From positions 1 to 28,881 of IMG/VR virus record IMGVR_UViG_3300005253_000683: 28,881 bases of DNA, one strand, 5' to 3'. Of this stretch, positions 8,410 through 15,520 are shown in pieces. The notes beneath the pieces were generated by a model, which did not search any database, was not told where the DNA came from, and was given only the letters and a program-made list of their open reading frames with translations. A program made the position numbers and the translations under genes. Positions within the stretch are counted from its first letter, which is position 1. Each line of letters opens with the position of its first letter. The DNA comes from a virus.

Positions 8410-8864
8410 ACCCACTCTCCCATGAAATGCTCTAATTCCTGGACCCCATGCACTACGAAATATAATCCACTATTAGCATGGATGTTTTTCATTCGTTTTT
8501 GTTGTCCTATATCTAATTTACCGCCTGATCCACGTTTACATTCAATCTCGAAATGTGTACCAAATGATCCGATTATACCAACGATGTCACCAGCACCTTT
8601 AATTCCATATGTTCCCCACTGCCCACAATCATTCTGAAACGAACCAGAGTCATGTCTGTTACAAAATACATGGTGTTTCTTTAGCCAAGATAAACAATCA
8701 GCCAGAACTTCACACTCAAGCTTCTTAGGATCTACTGGCACCGCCGAATGTGTCCTGATACTCCCGTCTTTAGCACCGATTCGTTTCACTGGTTCTCCCC
8801 TGCGAATCTGGCCTATGGCGTTGGCGAGGTCGTTGTATACTTGTTTGCGTGTTTGGCGTTTCAT
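8406..8864 (-). CDS. VRR-NUC-like nuclease (putative Holliday-junction or flap nuclease)
   Basis: 152 aa. Residues 45-140 fit a VRR-NUC/PD-(D/E)XK nuclease: E50 in the first helix, D93 (GAGDIVGI), E108-x-K110 (FEIECKRG) and Q121 (LDIGQQKRM), then the strand GLYFVV. Small VRR-NUC proteins in phages lie in replication operons and cut branched or unpaired DNA. The position between the polymerase and the recombination exonuclease fits. AGGA precedes the ATG, and the stop overlaps the next gene (ATGA). Confidence 0.88.
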   Translation of the reverse strand: MKRQTRKQVYNDLANAIGQIRRGEPVKRIGAKDGSIRTHSAVPVDPKKLECEVLADCLSWLKKHHVFCNRHDSGSFQNDCGQWGTYGIKGAGDIVGIIGSFGTHFEIECKRGSGGKLDIGQQKRMKNIHANSGLYFVVHGVQELEHFMGEWV

Positions 8865-9040
8865 TGTATCCTACTGATAAGTCCATACCTTGTTTTGAAA
8901 TATTTAGTCTCTTCTCTGTATTCATAATAGCCACATTCTTCACAACAACTTCCAATCGGGGGGCATTTACAAGTTTTTATTTTGCTCCCATACATAAATA
9001 AAATCCATCGTTTGCTATTCCAACAAAACCCAATTTTCAT
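8861..9040 (-). CDS. Cys-rich small protein, 59 aa
   Basis: Starts MKIGFCWN and contains CKCPPIGSCCEECGYY, so a small zinc or metal site is likely. Family unknown. I prefer the ATG at 9040 because AAGGG is correctly spaced and it overlaps the preceding stop (ATGA); in-frame TTG 9079 and ATG 9070 lie further upstream. Confidence 0.65.
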   Translation of the reverse strand: MKIGFCWNSKRWILFMYGSKIKTCKCPPIGSCCEECGYYEYREETKYFKTRYGLISRIQ

Positions 9041-9219
9041 CTTGACCCTTTTAATTTCTGACCAACCCATTGCAGCCAATCACTCTTCTTCACAAGCGAT
9101 GCAAGTCTCTCCGCATGTTCTTCTGGTTCCAGTATATCAACCCGATGAATCGCACGCCTGACTGCATAGCGGATTAGGTCTATGTGTCGTTTGAATCGTT
9201 TATGTTTGGATCGGTTCAT
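9037..9219 (-). CDS. Basic hypothetical protein, 60 aa
   Basis: Unrecognised, strongly basic at the N-terminus (MNRSKHKRFKRHIDLIRYAV), then helical. It could bind nucleic acid, but no motif is seen. I use the ATG at 9219, which overlaps the stop of the small membrane protein (ATGA), rather than 9225. Confidence 0.65.
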   Translation of the reverse strand: MNRSKHKRFKRHIDLIRYAVRRAIHRVDILEPEEHAERLASLVKKSDWLQWVGQKLKGSR

Positions 9220-9365
9220 AGCCATTTGTTTTTCATACCCCGTGTTTGACCAAGTAATTCAAAAGTATTATCATCATCTTTTGATTCACCTTTTAATTTT
9301 GATTGAACAAAACACATACTTGTTATTATCAAAATTAATATTATTATTGCAATTATGTCTATCAT
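9216..9365 (-). CDS. Small single-pass membrane protein, 49 aa
   Basis: Short gene directly after the polymerase. The ATG overlaps its stop (ATGA), and AAAGG lies ahead. Residues 2-20 form one hydrophobic helix (IDIIAIIILILIITSMCFV) with no lipobox. The tail is polar and acidic (KGESKDDDNTFELLG). This predicts an inner-membrane protein with a cytoplasmic or periplasmic tail of about 29 residues. Role unknown; a lysis or exclusion function cannot be decided. Confidence 0.7.
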   Translation of the reverse strand: MIDIIAIIILILIITSMCFVQSKLKGESKDDDNTFELLGQTRGMKNKWL

Positions 9366-10657
9366 TTACAATACCTTTCACTAATCTGCCCCTCAGCGGC
9401 CAACGGTAGCCCTTGACTCCACTCTGGACCTTGCTCCATTATGTTGATCATCGTGGCCAAACTATATTCAGCTTCTTCTTTAGGTACACATGCAACTAAC
9501 TCATCATAACTATGAAGTACAATTTTGATCCCCACGTCTTCACAACACAACAACCAATACCCTAACAAATCACGACACATTGCCTGAATAAGATTCTCCG
9601 TGATTGACCCACCCCAGAGATGTCCGTGTAGATACTTAATACTATTATCTTTAGGTGACACTGAAGCATAGCGATAGTTCATTACTCGTCCTGATGGGAG
9701 TCGCATCTTAGTTGTTGTTCCCTGGCGTAAGAATTGCAAGGAAGCTGTGTCAGATATTCTGTATTCAGTCCTCTCTTTCGGATATTTGGTGGGCCACCTA
9801 AAATACTTTTCGATTTCGGTCCAGAAGGCAGGAATGTTAGAGTATTTGGTTCGGTACGTTTTGACAAGTCTATTAATGAAATCCCAGTCATATGTTTCAT
9901 TATCGAATAGGGGGCGGAGAGAATCATTTTGTCTGCAACGATCAAAGAAGGTATTAGTTCCCATTCCGTAACCGCAGCCGAGAATAGCATCTTTTCCAAA
10001 GCCTCTTCTAATATCAGCCGTTTGGCCTTCAGGAGTTTTCTTTTCTTCCTCTGTTGGCTTCCAAACTTTCGCTTGAAATAATTCCGAAGCGAACTCAGAA
10101 TAAATATCTTCACCATCTGCAAACCCTTTCACAAGATCATCCTGATGTGCTACCCAGGCCAATTCACGTGCTTCAATTTGAGCACTATCAACAATCACTA
10201 ACGTATATCCATCTGGTGCCATTATTGTATTACGCACTTGTGCTATTAGTGAGTGGATAGGACGACCGCGACCTTTGCCGCCTAAATTAAGGAGATTTAC
10301 ACCACCAGAGCCACTAAATCGTCCGGTATGTGCTCCGTAATATTTAATACTGACGGGGAGCATACCATTCATTACTTTAGCTTGGGCTTTAAGTTTTTGT
10401 ACTCGCTGTATCCACGTGGGCCATGATTTAGCTGATATACGTGCTCGGCACAATTGCCTCACTTTGTCATCAGAGTGCGTAAGGAGTAATTGGAAAGAAA
10501 CATCTGTCTTGGCGAGTGCAGGTATAATTTTTTTAGTGCCCATTTTGGTAGGAACCTGTTCCCCTTCTGGTAAAAGTTCAGCCAGAATTTTAGGAAATTG
10601 TTTGTTACTCCTGATAAGCTTTAAGATATTTTCGTGCTTTTCTTGCAATTTCATCAT
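9362..10657 (-). CDS. Family A DNA polymerase, polymerase domain only
   Basis: 431 aa. All three family A motifs are present: A, VDSAQIEAREL (D157 metal ligand); B, RRGFGKDAILGCGYG (R217/R218, K222, Y230); C, HSYDE at 382-386 (D385, E386). GRFSGSGGVNLLNL near 112-125 is the conserved template/primer region. The N-terminus begins in the thumb (LAKTDVSFQLLL). The 3'-5' exonuclease domain that normally precedes it is a separate gene 34 nt upstream, so the enzyme is split in two. It is the phage replicative polymerase. GAGAAAG precedes the ATG. Classification is certain; whether the two chains assemble is inference. Confidence 0.96.
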   Translation of the reverse strand: MMKLQEKHENILKLIRSNKQFPKILAELLPEGEQVPTKMGTKKIIPALAKTDVSFQLLLTHSDDKVRQLCRARISAKSWPTWIQRVQKLKAQAKVMNGMLPVSIKYYGAHTGRFSGSGGVNLLNLGGKGRGRPIHSLIAQVRNTIMAPDGYTLVIVDSAQIEARELAWVAHQDDLVKGFADGEDIYSEFASELFQAKVWKPTEEEKKTPEGQTADIRRGFGKDAILGCGYGMGTNTFFDRCRQNDSLRPLFDNETYDWDFINRLVKTYRTKYSNIPAFWTEIEKYFRWPTKYPKERTEYRISDTASLQFLRQGTTTKMRLPSGRVMNYRYASVSPKDNSIKYLHGHLWGGSITENLIQAMCRDLLGYWLLCCEDVGIKIVLHSYDELVACVPKEEAEYSLATMINIMEQGPEWSQGLPLAAEGQISERYCK

Positions 10658-10691
10658 CTTTCTCTAAATTCGTTTACATTTACTACAATTT

Positions 10692-11426
10692 TTACTTTGC
10701 ATAATCTAATGCCCAACTTACTCCATCAAGTGTATTCATCAATTCTTGATTCATTCCAATTTCTATTTCATCAGCTAAATCAAAATCAAACTTAAATGGG
10801 GGTTTAAGATAAAGATTAAGCGTATGACGAGCGAGATCAAGCTCAACGCCGGGATTATCAAGCCGAGGTAACAGAATTTCCAACAATAATTTCTCATCTA
10901 TAACATCTCCTAAACAATATTCTTTCATAGCCTGGCGTTGCTCAGGTGACATCGTTTCCCAATATAATCCTTTAAATTGCATGGTATCACCTTTTGGTGG
11001 TAACTTAAATAGCTTAGCCAGATCTTTTAATCCTTGTTTCATACGGCTGTCATAATATCGTGATAGATCTTCTATGTCAATAGTGTATGGTGGATAAATG
11101 TCGAATTTTTCAACCAGAATCAGACAATCGAATTTGTTGTTCTTTGCGACCAGGGTGCAGTTATGTAGTGCTTTACCAAATTTCTTTTTCAGTTGTTCGA
11201 TTGCCCAGGGCACATGAGGTCCAGGAATGAATCTTGGCTCGTTATCATTGAGTTGTATTCCAAGCCCGGTGAGGTGGAACCGGGGATCAGTGACATACTC
11301 TACGATGGACAGGGCATTCTTACCTTTGCCCATGCAGTAATCCTTATCGAAGTATGTCTCGAAGTCGAGCAGCAGGGTGTCTGTTGGCCAGTTTATTTTA
11401 TTGAGGATATTAGTTATTTTACGCAT
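10692..11426 (-). CDS. DnaQ-like 3'-5' exonuclease (split-off half of family A polymerase)
   Basis: 244 aa. DEDDy exonuclease: Exo I LLLDFETYF (D21, E23), Exo II in LVAKNNKFD, Exo III EYCLGDV with Y-x3-D. The C-terminal 50 residues (LARHTLNLYLKPPFKFDFDLADEIEIGM) look like the linker that in single-chain polymerases leads to the thumb; the chain ends WALDYAK and the polymerase gene begins 34 nt later. It presumably proofreads for that polymerase. The ATG at 11426 overlaps the end of the small membrane protein gene. An in-frame TTG at 11489 would add a hydrophobic stretch that is better explained as that other gene in another frame. Confidence 0.9.
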   Translation of the reverse strand: MRKITNILNKINWPTDTLLLDFETYFDKDYCMGKGKNALSIVEYVTDPRFHLTGLGIQLNDNEPRFIPGPHVPWAIEQLKKKFGKALHNCTLVAKNNKFDCLILVEKFDIYPPYTIDIEDLSRYYDSRMKQGLKDLAKLFKLPPKGDTMQFKGLYWETMSPEQRQAMKEYCLGDVIDEKLLLEILLPRLDNPGVELDLARHTLNLYLKPPFKFDFDLADEIEIGMNQELMNTLDGVSWALDYAK

Positions 11427-11521
11427 AATTTGATGAACCACGCGATTAATGTTAAACCAAACAAAGAGCCAACACAAAAACCCAAACAAAAATGTATTGT
11501 CTCATAAAAAGGTATTTTCAT
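11414..11521 (-). CDS. Small membrane protein, 35 aa, glycine-rich helix
   Basis: Short gene with a strong ribosome site (GGAAGGGTGATAGA before ATG) and ATGA overlap with the upstream gene; its end overlaps the exonuclease start by 13 nt. The product starts MKIPFYETIHF. One helix follows, with regularly spaced Gly (LGFCVGSLFGLTLIAWFI), then a basic end KLCVK. The Gly pattern suggests helix packing or oligomers. Function unknown. Confidence 0.7.
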   Translation of the reverse strand: MKIPFYETIHFCLGFCVGSLFGLTLIAWFIKLCVK

Positions 11522-11682
11522 TCTATCACCCTTCCGTTTCTTTTTACCAAACCCTGTTTCACTAACTTCCTATACGCTCGTTCATACTGTATAAACGACA
11601 TTCCGCCTTCAGCATACCGTTCTCTAAGAGCACGTTCTTCTTTGGTCGTTTGGTCTGGTCTGCGTTTTGAACCTTTACCCAC
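11518..11682 (-). CDS. Small basic protein, 54 aa
   Basis: GTG start with GGAG about 7 nt ahead; stop overlaps the next gene (ATGA). The sequence is basic and helical (MGKGSKRRPDQTTKEERAL; YERAYRKLVKQGLVKRNGR) and could be a small nucleic-acid-binding or helix-turn-helix-like protein. No family recognised. Confidence 0.65.
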   Translation of the reverse strand: MGKGSKRRPDQTTKEERALRERYAEGGMSFIQYERAYRKLVKQGLVKRNGRVIE

Positions 11683-11684
11683 TA

Positions 11685-11759
11685 CTATCTCCTATGTTCC
11701 CAGAGTATATGGACTAACATACAAAGCACCAATGCTATAACTGCTATTTCAATTCTCAT
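11685..11759 (-). CDS. Tiny membrane peptide, 24 aa
   Basis: MRIEIAVIALVLCMLVHILW followed by EHRR. One hydrophobic helix with a basic end. The ATG overlaps the metallophosphoesterase stop (ATGA) and GAGG lies 5 nt ahead. Its coding end carries the GGAG that serves the next gene. Being so short, it could also be a translational relay rather than a functional protein. Confidence 0.5.
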   Translation of the reverse strand: MRIEIAVIALVLCMLVHILWEHRR

Positions 11760-12454
11760 TTGAACCTCGAATCGTGATACTTTTCGCCTTTACCACACGG
11801 CATTATAATATGTTGTGGCACGCCATCAATAACTACTGCCGCCGATAGAACTGATCTCACAACGGCAAATTTGCCGTAAGCAAAAGCCATAGATTTATCA
11901 TTAATAAGACTACCCGTATCTAATCCAAACATTCTACGTAATGGATTGACAAGCCACTTTACTCCACCCGCTTGATGAAAGTGGCCGAGGATACACGACA
12001 TGCCCATTTTTTTCATTTTGTTATATGCTGGATACATACTTGTACCCGCACCTTCGCCGTGCGAATATAAAACATCATCAACTATAATTTCGTGAATCCA
12101 ATCCCATCCTGGGGTTTTCCATACATCGCCGTATTCTCGTATAAACTGAGAAGGGATATTTACAGATTCAGCAAGTCTTACAATTCTGCGGTCATGGTTG
12201 CCTAAACATACCCAAGCTGCGGGAAAAGCTCTATACCATTTTCTAAGGCACTTATATGCGAGCTTAAATTCATCTTTTGGCCCCGGCATTTCGGGATGTC
12301 GAGCATGGAAAGAAATAGAATGCCAATCAGTGATGTCACCTATGAATATTGTGGTATCAGTCTTATGTTTTTTTCTTAAATCTTTACAAAATTCCAATGC
12401 TCCGAGCCTGGAACATGGTTCATGTAAATCTGGTATCACAAGAACTCTGCTCAT
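11756..12454 (-). CDS. Calcineurin-like metallophosphoesterase
   Basis: 232 aa. The five metallophosphoesterase blocks are visible: D9-x-H11 (IPDLHEP), GDITDWH (D40), GNHDRR (N86, H87, D88), SHGEG (H132) and GHFH (H158, H160). This is a two-metal hydrolase; substrates of phage members include cyclic nucleotides, phosphoproteins and nucleic acid ends, and cannot be told here. The ATG overlaps the stop of the nucleotidase gene (ATGA), which suggests a shared role in nucleotide turnover. Confidence 0.92.
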   Translation of the reverse strand: MSRVLVIPDLHEPCSRLGALEFCKDLRKKHKTDTTIFIGDITDWHSISFHARHPEMPGPKDEFKLAYKCLRKWYRAFPAAWVCLGNHDRRIVRLAESVNIPSQFIREYGDVWKTPGWDWIHEIIVDDVLYSHGEGAGTSMYPAYNKMKKMGMSCILGHFHQAGGVKWLVNPLRRMFGLDTGSLINDKSMAFAYGKFAVVRSVLSAAVVIDGVPQHIIMPCGKGEKYHDSRFK

Positions 12455-12996
12455 TTGTCAACTCCTACATCATGGACAATACTAAGTAAATCTATTTCCA
12501 AATCTTCAACGGTATGGTCTGCTCTTTCATAACCCTTGTTCCAAGGACGGTTTACAAGTATCCCGTAACCCCCGGCTTTGTAAAACTCCTCGACATATTT
12601 ATCACAATCTTCGATAAGAAGGGTGTCCGGTCGAGCCAATAATGATTTTGGAACTCCGAGCGTCATTAAAATTACTTGATCAGAATAAAAAGGTAAATTA
12701 TTTTGAACCCATATCATTTTACCAGATGCAGTTTTGGCGTTAGGCATCATTTTAGTGAGTAAATATATTTTTTCAGGCCCAAATACATCTATAATCGCCC
12801 TTAAAATATCACGCCCATCATCCATCCATTCAAGCTTCTGCCAAAACGACCCATCGCAAAAGTCATTAACCTGGGATCGAATTTCTGGAAAAAAATGATA
12901 GGTTTGGGGGGGATAAGGTAAATTAAATTTCTCACAGACAGCTTTGTTGAAGTTTGTAATTACTCCATCCATATCAAGAAATACTGTTTCTATCAT
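12451..12996 (-). CDS. 5'(3')-deoxyribonucleotidase-like HAD phosphatase
   Basis: 181 aa. HAD motif I FLDMDGVITNF (D8, D10), motif II LLTK, motif III/IV LLIEDCDKYVEEF. Overall length and layout match NT5C-type deoxyribonucleotidases, which are common in phages and dephosphorylate dNMPs or control pools. AAAGGAACGAA precedes the ATG, and the start overlaps the end of the membrane-protein gene by 23 nt. Confidence 0.88.
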   Translation of the reverse strand: MIETVFLDMDGVITNFNKAVCEKFNLPYPPQTYHFFPEIRSQVNDFCDGSFWQKLEWMDDGRDILRAIIDVFGPEKIYLLTKMMPNAKTASGKMIWVQNNLPFYSDQVILMTLGVPKSLLARPDTLLIEDCDKYVEEFYKAGGYGILVNRPWNKGYERADHTVEDLEIDLLSIVHDVGVDK

Positions 12997-13264
12997 TTCG
13001 TTCCTTTCTAAGATAATAAACTATCATCGAAAACCAAATAGTATGTGCCATTGTAGTGAAAATTCCACCGCCGAAACTCCACCATTGATGAAGGTGCGGA
13101 TAATAGTGTAAATTCCAATAACTCCAAGCAGTAAAATAAACTGCTGCCAGAAAACTTACCCCCCGCACCCCCTCATCTTGATACATCTTGAGACAATGGA
13201 GCAAGATAAAAAACCCACTACAAAATTCAAACAGTCCGTTTACGTTATCTTGCCATTGCACCAT
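12974..13264 (-). CDS. Three-helix membrane protein, PQ-loop/SemiSWEET-like
   Basis: 96 aa from ATG 13264 (AGGAGAAATA before it; an in-frame codon at 13285 is less likely). Three hydrophobic helices: about residues 9-27, 37-54 and 63-85. The segment after helix 1 (KMYQDEGVRGVSFLA) and the tryptophan-rich second helix resemble single-repeat PQ-loop/SemiSWEET transporters in size and spacing. That is a weak likeness by eye, not a match to an invariant motif. It is at least an integral inner-membrane protein. The C-terminus YYLRKERNDRNSIS is cytoplasm-like. Confidence 0.65.
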   Translation of the reverse strand: MVQWQDNVNGLFEFCSGFFILLHCLKMYQDEGVRGVSFLAAVYFTAWSYWNLHYYPHLHQWWSFGGGIFTTMAHTIWFSMIVYYLRKERNDRNSIS

Positions 13265-13619
13265 TATTTCTCCTGTTATTAGCATTTATTTTTGTAGTAA
13301 CAAACCTAATATTTCCTTTTTCATAGTGCCCATTGTTATCTATTCGGTCAACCTCTAATCCTCGTGGGTCAATTTGTAAAACATTGATTACATAATTTCT
13401 AAAGTCATCCAATGTCTCAAATTTACACTTAATCCCGCGACCACCATAATCTTTATATCGTGGATGTCGTGGGTCAACACATCGTTGTTTTATACGGTGG
13501 AAACGATTACAAAGAGTACCTTTAAGTGTTTGGTTATATTTATTTCTCGCCTTTCGGTGTGCGTATTTACCTCTTTCTGTTTGCTGATATTCTTTGTGGT
13601 ATTCCCTTACATTAAACAT
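13245..13619 (-). CDS. HNH homing endonuclease, intact
   Basis: 124 aa. Basic N-terminus, then KDYGGRGIKC near residues 59-68 and the HNH core LEVDRIDNNGHYEKGNIRF with ANNRR at the end, the classic phage HNH_3 arrangement. It makes nicks or breaks in DNA and spreads its own gene. It is related to the decayed gene at the left edge, which has kept the zinc ribbon that this copy lacks. Start by TAATG overlap with the DUF1599-like gene; its last 20 nt overlap the start of the membrane-protein gene, so it sits neatly in the operon. Confidence 0.9.
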   Translation of the reverse strand: MFNVREYHKEYQQTERGKYAHRKARNKYNQTLKGTLCNRFHRIKQRCVDPRHPRYKDYGGRGIKCKFETLDDFRNYVINVLQIDPRGLEVDRIDNNGHYEKGNIRFVTTKINANNRRNNGAMAR

Positions 13620-14170
13620 TAGTCAGATTCCTTTTCCAAATATCTCCGTAAAGCATCTTCTGCGGCTTTTTTCGTTGGCCAGTAACCGGGTGCTTCGCCG
13701 AATCTGTGGTTGTTCCAACCTGTAGTCATTTTATGAATCCGGTTATCTTTATGTAAATATCCGCATTCAATGTTATTCCTAACATACCACCCAAGACTAT
13801 CAGTTAATTCTATTAATTTTATCTCCCACTCTTTAAGAACAACAAACAACTTGAAATACTTTTCCATCAACAAAGCCTGAAGCAGCATACTATAATTGCG
13901 GTCATCAGTAAGTTTTTCAATCCACCATTTTTCTGAACGGCAAGATTTTTCATCCACCAATTCATCAAGCCCTTGCCTAAGAGAAGTTCGGTGTTTTAGC
14001 CACATACCCCGCAATGCTTCAATGGGTGATATACCATCTAATTCAGCCGCGAGCTTGAAATTGAATAACTTATCGCCATCAGCAGAATAATCAGCCGACT
14101 TACTACACATCACATCCTTCATTCGTTTAGTTTCTCGCTCTACAAGTTCATCAAATGTTTTGAAATCCAT
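13619..14170 (-). CDS. DUF1599/Nmad1-like protein with C-terminal extension
   Basis: 183 aa. Residues 20-65 (KSADYSADGDKLFNFKLAA; EALRGMWLKHRTSL) look like the DUF1599/nucleotide-modification-associated family found in phages, which are small helical proteins of unclear function. Residues about 120-183 add a Trp-rich, charged tail (GWYVRNNIECGY; APGYWPTKKAAEDALRRYLEK) that I do not recognise. GGGAG lies 6 nt before the ATG. The identification is by eye and moderate. Confidence 0.6.
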   Translation of the reverse strand: MDFKTFDELVERETKRMKDVMCSKSADYSADGDKLFNFKLAAELDGISPIEALRGMWLKHRTSLRQGLDELVDEKSCRSEKWWIEKLTDDRNYSMLLQALLMEKYFKLFVVLKEWEIKLIELTDSLGWYVRNNIECGYLHKDNRIHKMTTGWNNHRFGEAPGYWPTKKAAEDALRRYLEKESD

Positions 14171-14269
14171 ATCATTCTCCCGATTAAAGTAATCTAATTA
14201 GTTCGACTCTCTTTCATTCTTACTCCGTCTGTTGATGTGGTCGCAAGCGAGAGAGCCGAAGTAACCAGA
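14171..14269. other. Short intergenic region with inverted repeat
   Basis: No gene. Contains arms at 14204-14212 and 14250-14258 that pair in minus-strand RNA (nine pairs, one G-U) around a 37-nt loop. No U-tract follows, so an RNA structure or operator is as likely as a terminator. Confidence 0.4.
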
Positions 14270-14650
14270 CTAAAATTTATGTATTACGTTTATGTCCATG
14301 TCAGGAGTATAACTGAGCACTCTACCCCTTGCTTCTGTAAAATATACTCCTTTGTTCTTTGCTCGTTGGAGTGTTAAGTAAATTGCATTTTGCGACAGTT
14401 TTGTATATTCTGATATTTCATCTACTTCCCAACCTTCAACCATATAATAATGATAAATCTTTGCTTCGTGTTTGGTTAAAATTGGAAAATAATCGGGTAA
14501 AATTTCTTTCACGCGGCTTAACAATTTGCCCAAGGCACGAGGACTAATATTCATTTTTGCTGCTGCTTCTTTTTGGGTCAATCCCCCAAAGTCCTGATGA
14601 CATAAGCGTAATGCTTGTTCTTGTTTTTCAGTTATTAGTCGTTTAGTCAT
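14270..14650 (-). CDS. Tandem helix-turn-helix regulator (sigma-70 region 4 / LuxR-like), paralog 1
   Basis: 126 aa. Two HTH units: LITEKQEQALRLCHQ ... GLTQKEAAAKMNISPRALGKLL, and FPILTKHEAKIYHYY ... DEISEYTKLSQNAIYLTL. The pattern 'LT..q...l.l....s..EiA..l.iS...v...l' is that of sigma region 4 and LuxR-type HTHs. It aligns over its full length with the protein at 14879-15256 (shared KRLITE, DFGG, KE-AA, FPILTK). Likely a phage transcription regulator. I start at ATG 14650 so the N-terminus matches the paralog; a GTG at 14665 is possible. Its leader contains an operator-like inverted repeat and a TTATCGGACG box. Confidence 0.8.
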   Translation of the reverse strand: MTKRLITEKQEQALRLCHQDFGGLTQKEAAAKMNISPRALGKLLSRVKEILPDYFPILTKHEAKIYHYYMVEGWEVDEISEYTKLSQNAIYLTLQRAKNKGVYFTEARGRVLSYTPDMDINVIHKF

Positions 14651-14699
14651 TATGTATGTCTTCACTATACCGAGGAATTAGTTCTTTTCTGAACCTTTT

Positions 14700-14724
14700 T
14701 AGAAATAGAAATAAAATATTTCTA
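14700..14724. promoter_or_regulatory. Operator-like inverted repeat upstream of HTH gene
   Basis: TAGAAATA at 14700-14707 and TATTTCTA at 14717-14724 form a perfect 8-bp inverted repeat with a 9-bp spacer. It lies 50 bp before the HTH gene start, in AT-rich sequence. One helical turn and a half between half-site centres fits a dimeric HTH regulator, perhaps autoregulation. Confidence 0.5.
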
Positions 14725-14733
14725 TAAATAAAC

Positions 14734-14743
14734 TTATCGGACG
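14734..14743 (-). promoter_or_regulatory. TTATCGGACG box
   Basis: One of five ATCGGAC boxes in the window, all in the same orientation and all intergenic. Here it is upstream of the HTH gene, with no good -35/-10 pair at the spacing seen for the copies at 21541 and 22641. Confidence 0.4.
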
Positions 14744-14754
14744 GCAAAGCCCAG

Positions 14755-14790
14755 AAGCTCTGACCAGCTTCCCCCAACTGGCCATCGCTT
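14755..14790 (-). other. Bulged-stem element, copy 1 (short loop)
   Basis: On the minus strand: AAGC, GAT, GGCCAG, 10-nt loop, CTGGTC, AGA, GCTT. Two helices flank a GAT/AGA internal loop that can form tandem G-A pairs. The same outer helix and internal loop recur at 18076-18136 with a different loop, and the inner helix differs by a G-U/G-C change that keeps pairing. It lies between the two HTH paralogs, about 100 nt before the second start. Confidence 0.45.
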
Positions 14791-14878
14791 CCAAACTAAG
14801 TTAAACTTGCTATTGTATGTCCATAAGCGGAATTACAACAACCCTCATGTAATATGCCCTGATATTGGCAGGGACTTT

Positions 14879-15256
14879 TCAGAATTTCTGCTTAACTGCA
14901 AAATCCATCCACGTTTCATATTCGGCTGATGTGCCTTTTTTACCTGGTACAAATATATTTGGATGCTGTAATTTATGAAGCGTACCACGCACAGTTATAT
15001 CCGATATACCTAAACGCAATCCTATTTCTTTCGGCGATAGGCCAAGTTGTGAATGTAAATTTAATATTTCTGCCTGTCGCTTCGTCAATATTGGAAATAA
15101 TTGTGGTGCTTTCTTCCGCATTTTGTGCATGTGCTCATTAACAGCTTGTATTATGATTCCAAGCTCAGCCGCCACTTCTTTCGTGCTCATGCCGCCGAAG
15201 TCGTGATGTCGCATCCGGTATATCTGTTCCTGGCGTTCTGTGATTAGGCGTTTCAA
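14879..15256 (-). CDS. Tandem helix-turn-helix regulator, paralog 2
   Basis: 125 aa, TTG start overlapping the upstream stop (TTGA), with AGGGCGG ahead. Two HTH units: RLITERQEQIYRMRHHDFGGMSTKEVAAELGI..., and FPILTKRQAEILNLHSQLGLSPKEIGLRLGISDITVRGTL. The second is a clear sigma region 4/LuxR-type HTH. Paralog of the protein at 14270-14650; the pair arose by tandem duplication. Probably DNA-binding regulators of phage genes. There is no sigma region 2, so they are not complete sigma factors. Confidence 0.8.
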   Translation of the reverse strand: MKRLITERQEQIYRMRHHDFGGMSTKEVAAELGIIIQAVNEHMHKMRKKAPQLFPILTKRQAEILNLHSQLGLSPKEIGLRLGISDITVRGTLHKLQHPNIFVPGKKGTSAEYETWMDFAVKQKF

Positions 15257-15516
15257 TATAATGTCCGCCCTACGGTGATTTTCATTACCAGTATGTGTGG
15301 CATGTTCAAAATCTTTTTAAGTTTCGCAATACATATTGAAACATCAGGTGGCCATAATTCTTTGTGATTAATCTCAATCACTTGGCACGGCCTGTGATTG
15401 TTACCGAAATACGCCATGCCGGTCAAGATTACGAAGTCACTCGTCAGTTCCTTTACAGCTCCGATTACTAATTTCTGTTTATCGAATCGTTGTTCGATTT
15501 GGATTCTGTATAGCAT
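15253..15516 (-). CDS. Hypothetical protein, 87 aa
   Basis: Unrecognised, mixed alpha/beta (MLYRIQIEQRFDKQKLVIGAV; PCQVIEINHKELWPPDVS). The ATG follows the GAAAGTGAGGTAA box used throughout the accessory region. Its stop overlaps the start of the HTH paralog (TTGA), so the two are coupled. Confidence 0.7.
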   Translation of the reverse strand: MLYRIQIEQRFDKQKLVIGAVKELTSDFVILTGMAYFGNNHRPCQVIEINHKELWPPDVSICIAKLKKILNMPHILVMKITVGRTLY

Positions 15517-15520
15517 TATG

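Larger units (their letters stand above)
14651..14878. other. Intergenic region between the HTH paralogs
   Basis: Holds the inverted repeat 14700-14724, the TTATCGGACG box, the bulged-stem element, and a small CCCTG/CAGGG hairpin at about 14857-14873 just after the upstream paralog. No convincing gene; a 28-codon frame across the bulged stem has no ribosome site. Confidence 0.5.

Noticed and set aside
14755-14790. Hammerhead-type ribozyme
   Set aside because: The internal loop allows G-A pairs, but the conserved CUGAUGA and GAAA core strands are absent.
14857-14873. Intrinsic terminator after HTH paralog 2
   Set aside because: Stem of only five pairs and no U-tract.
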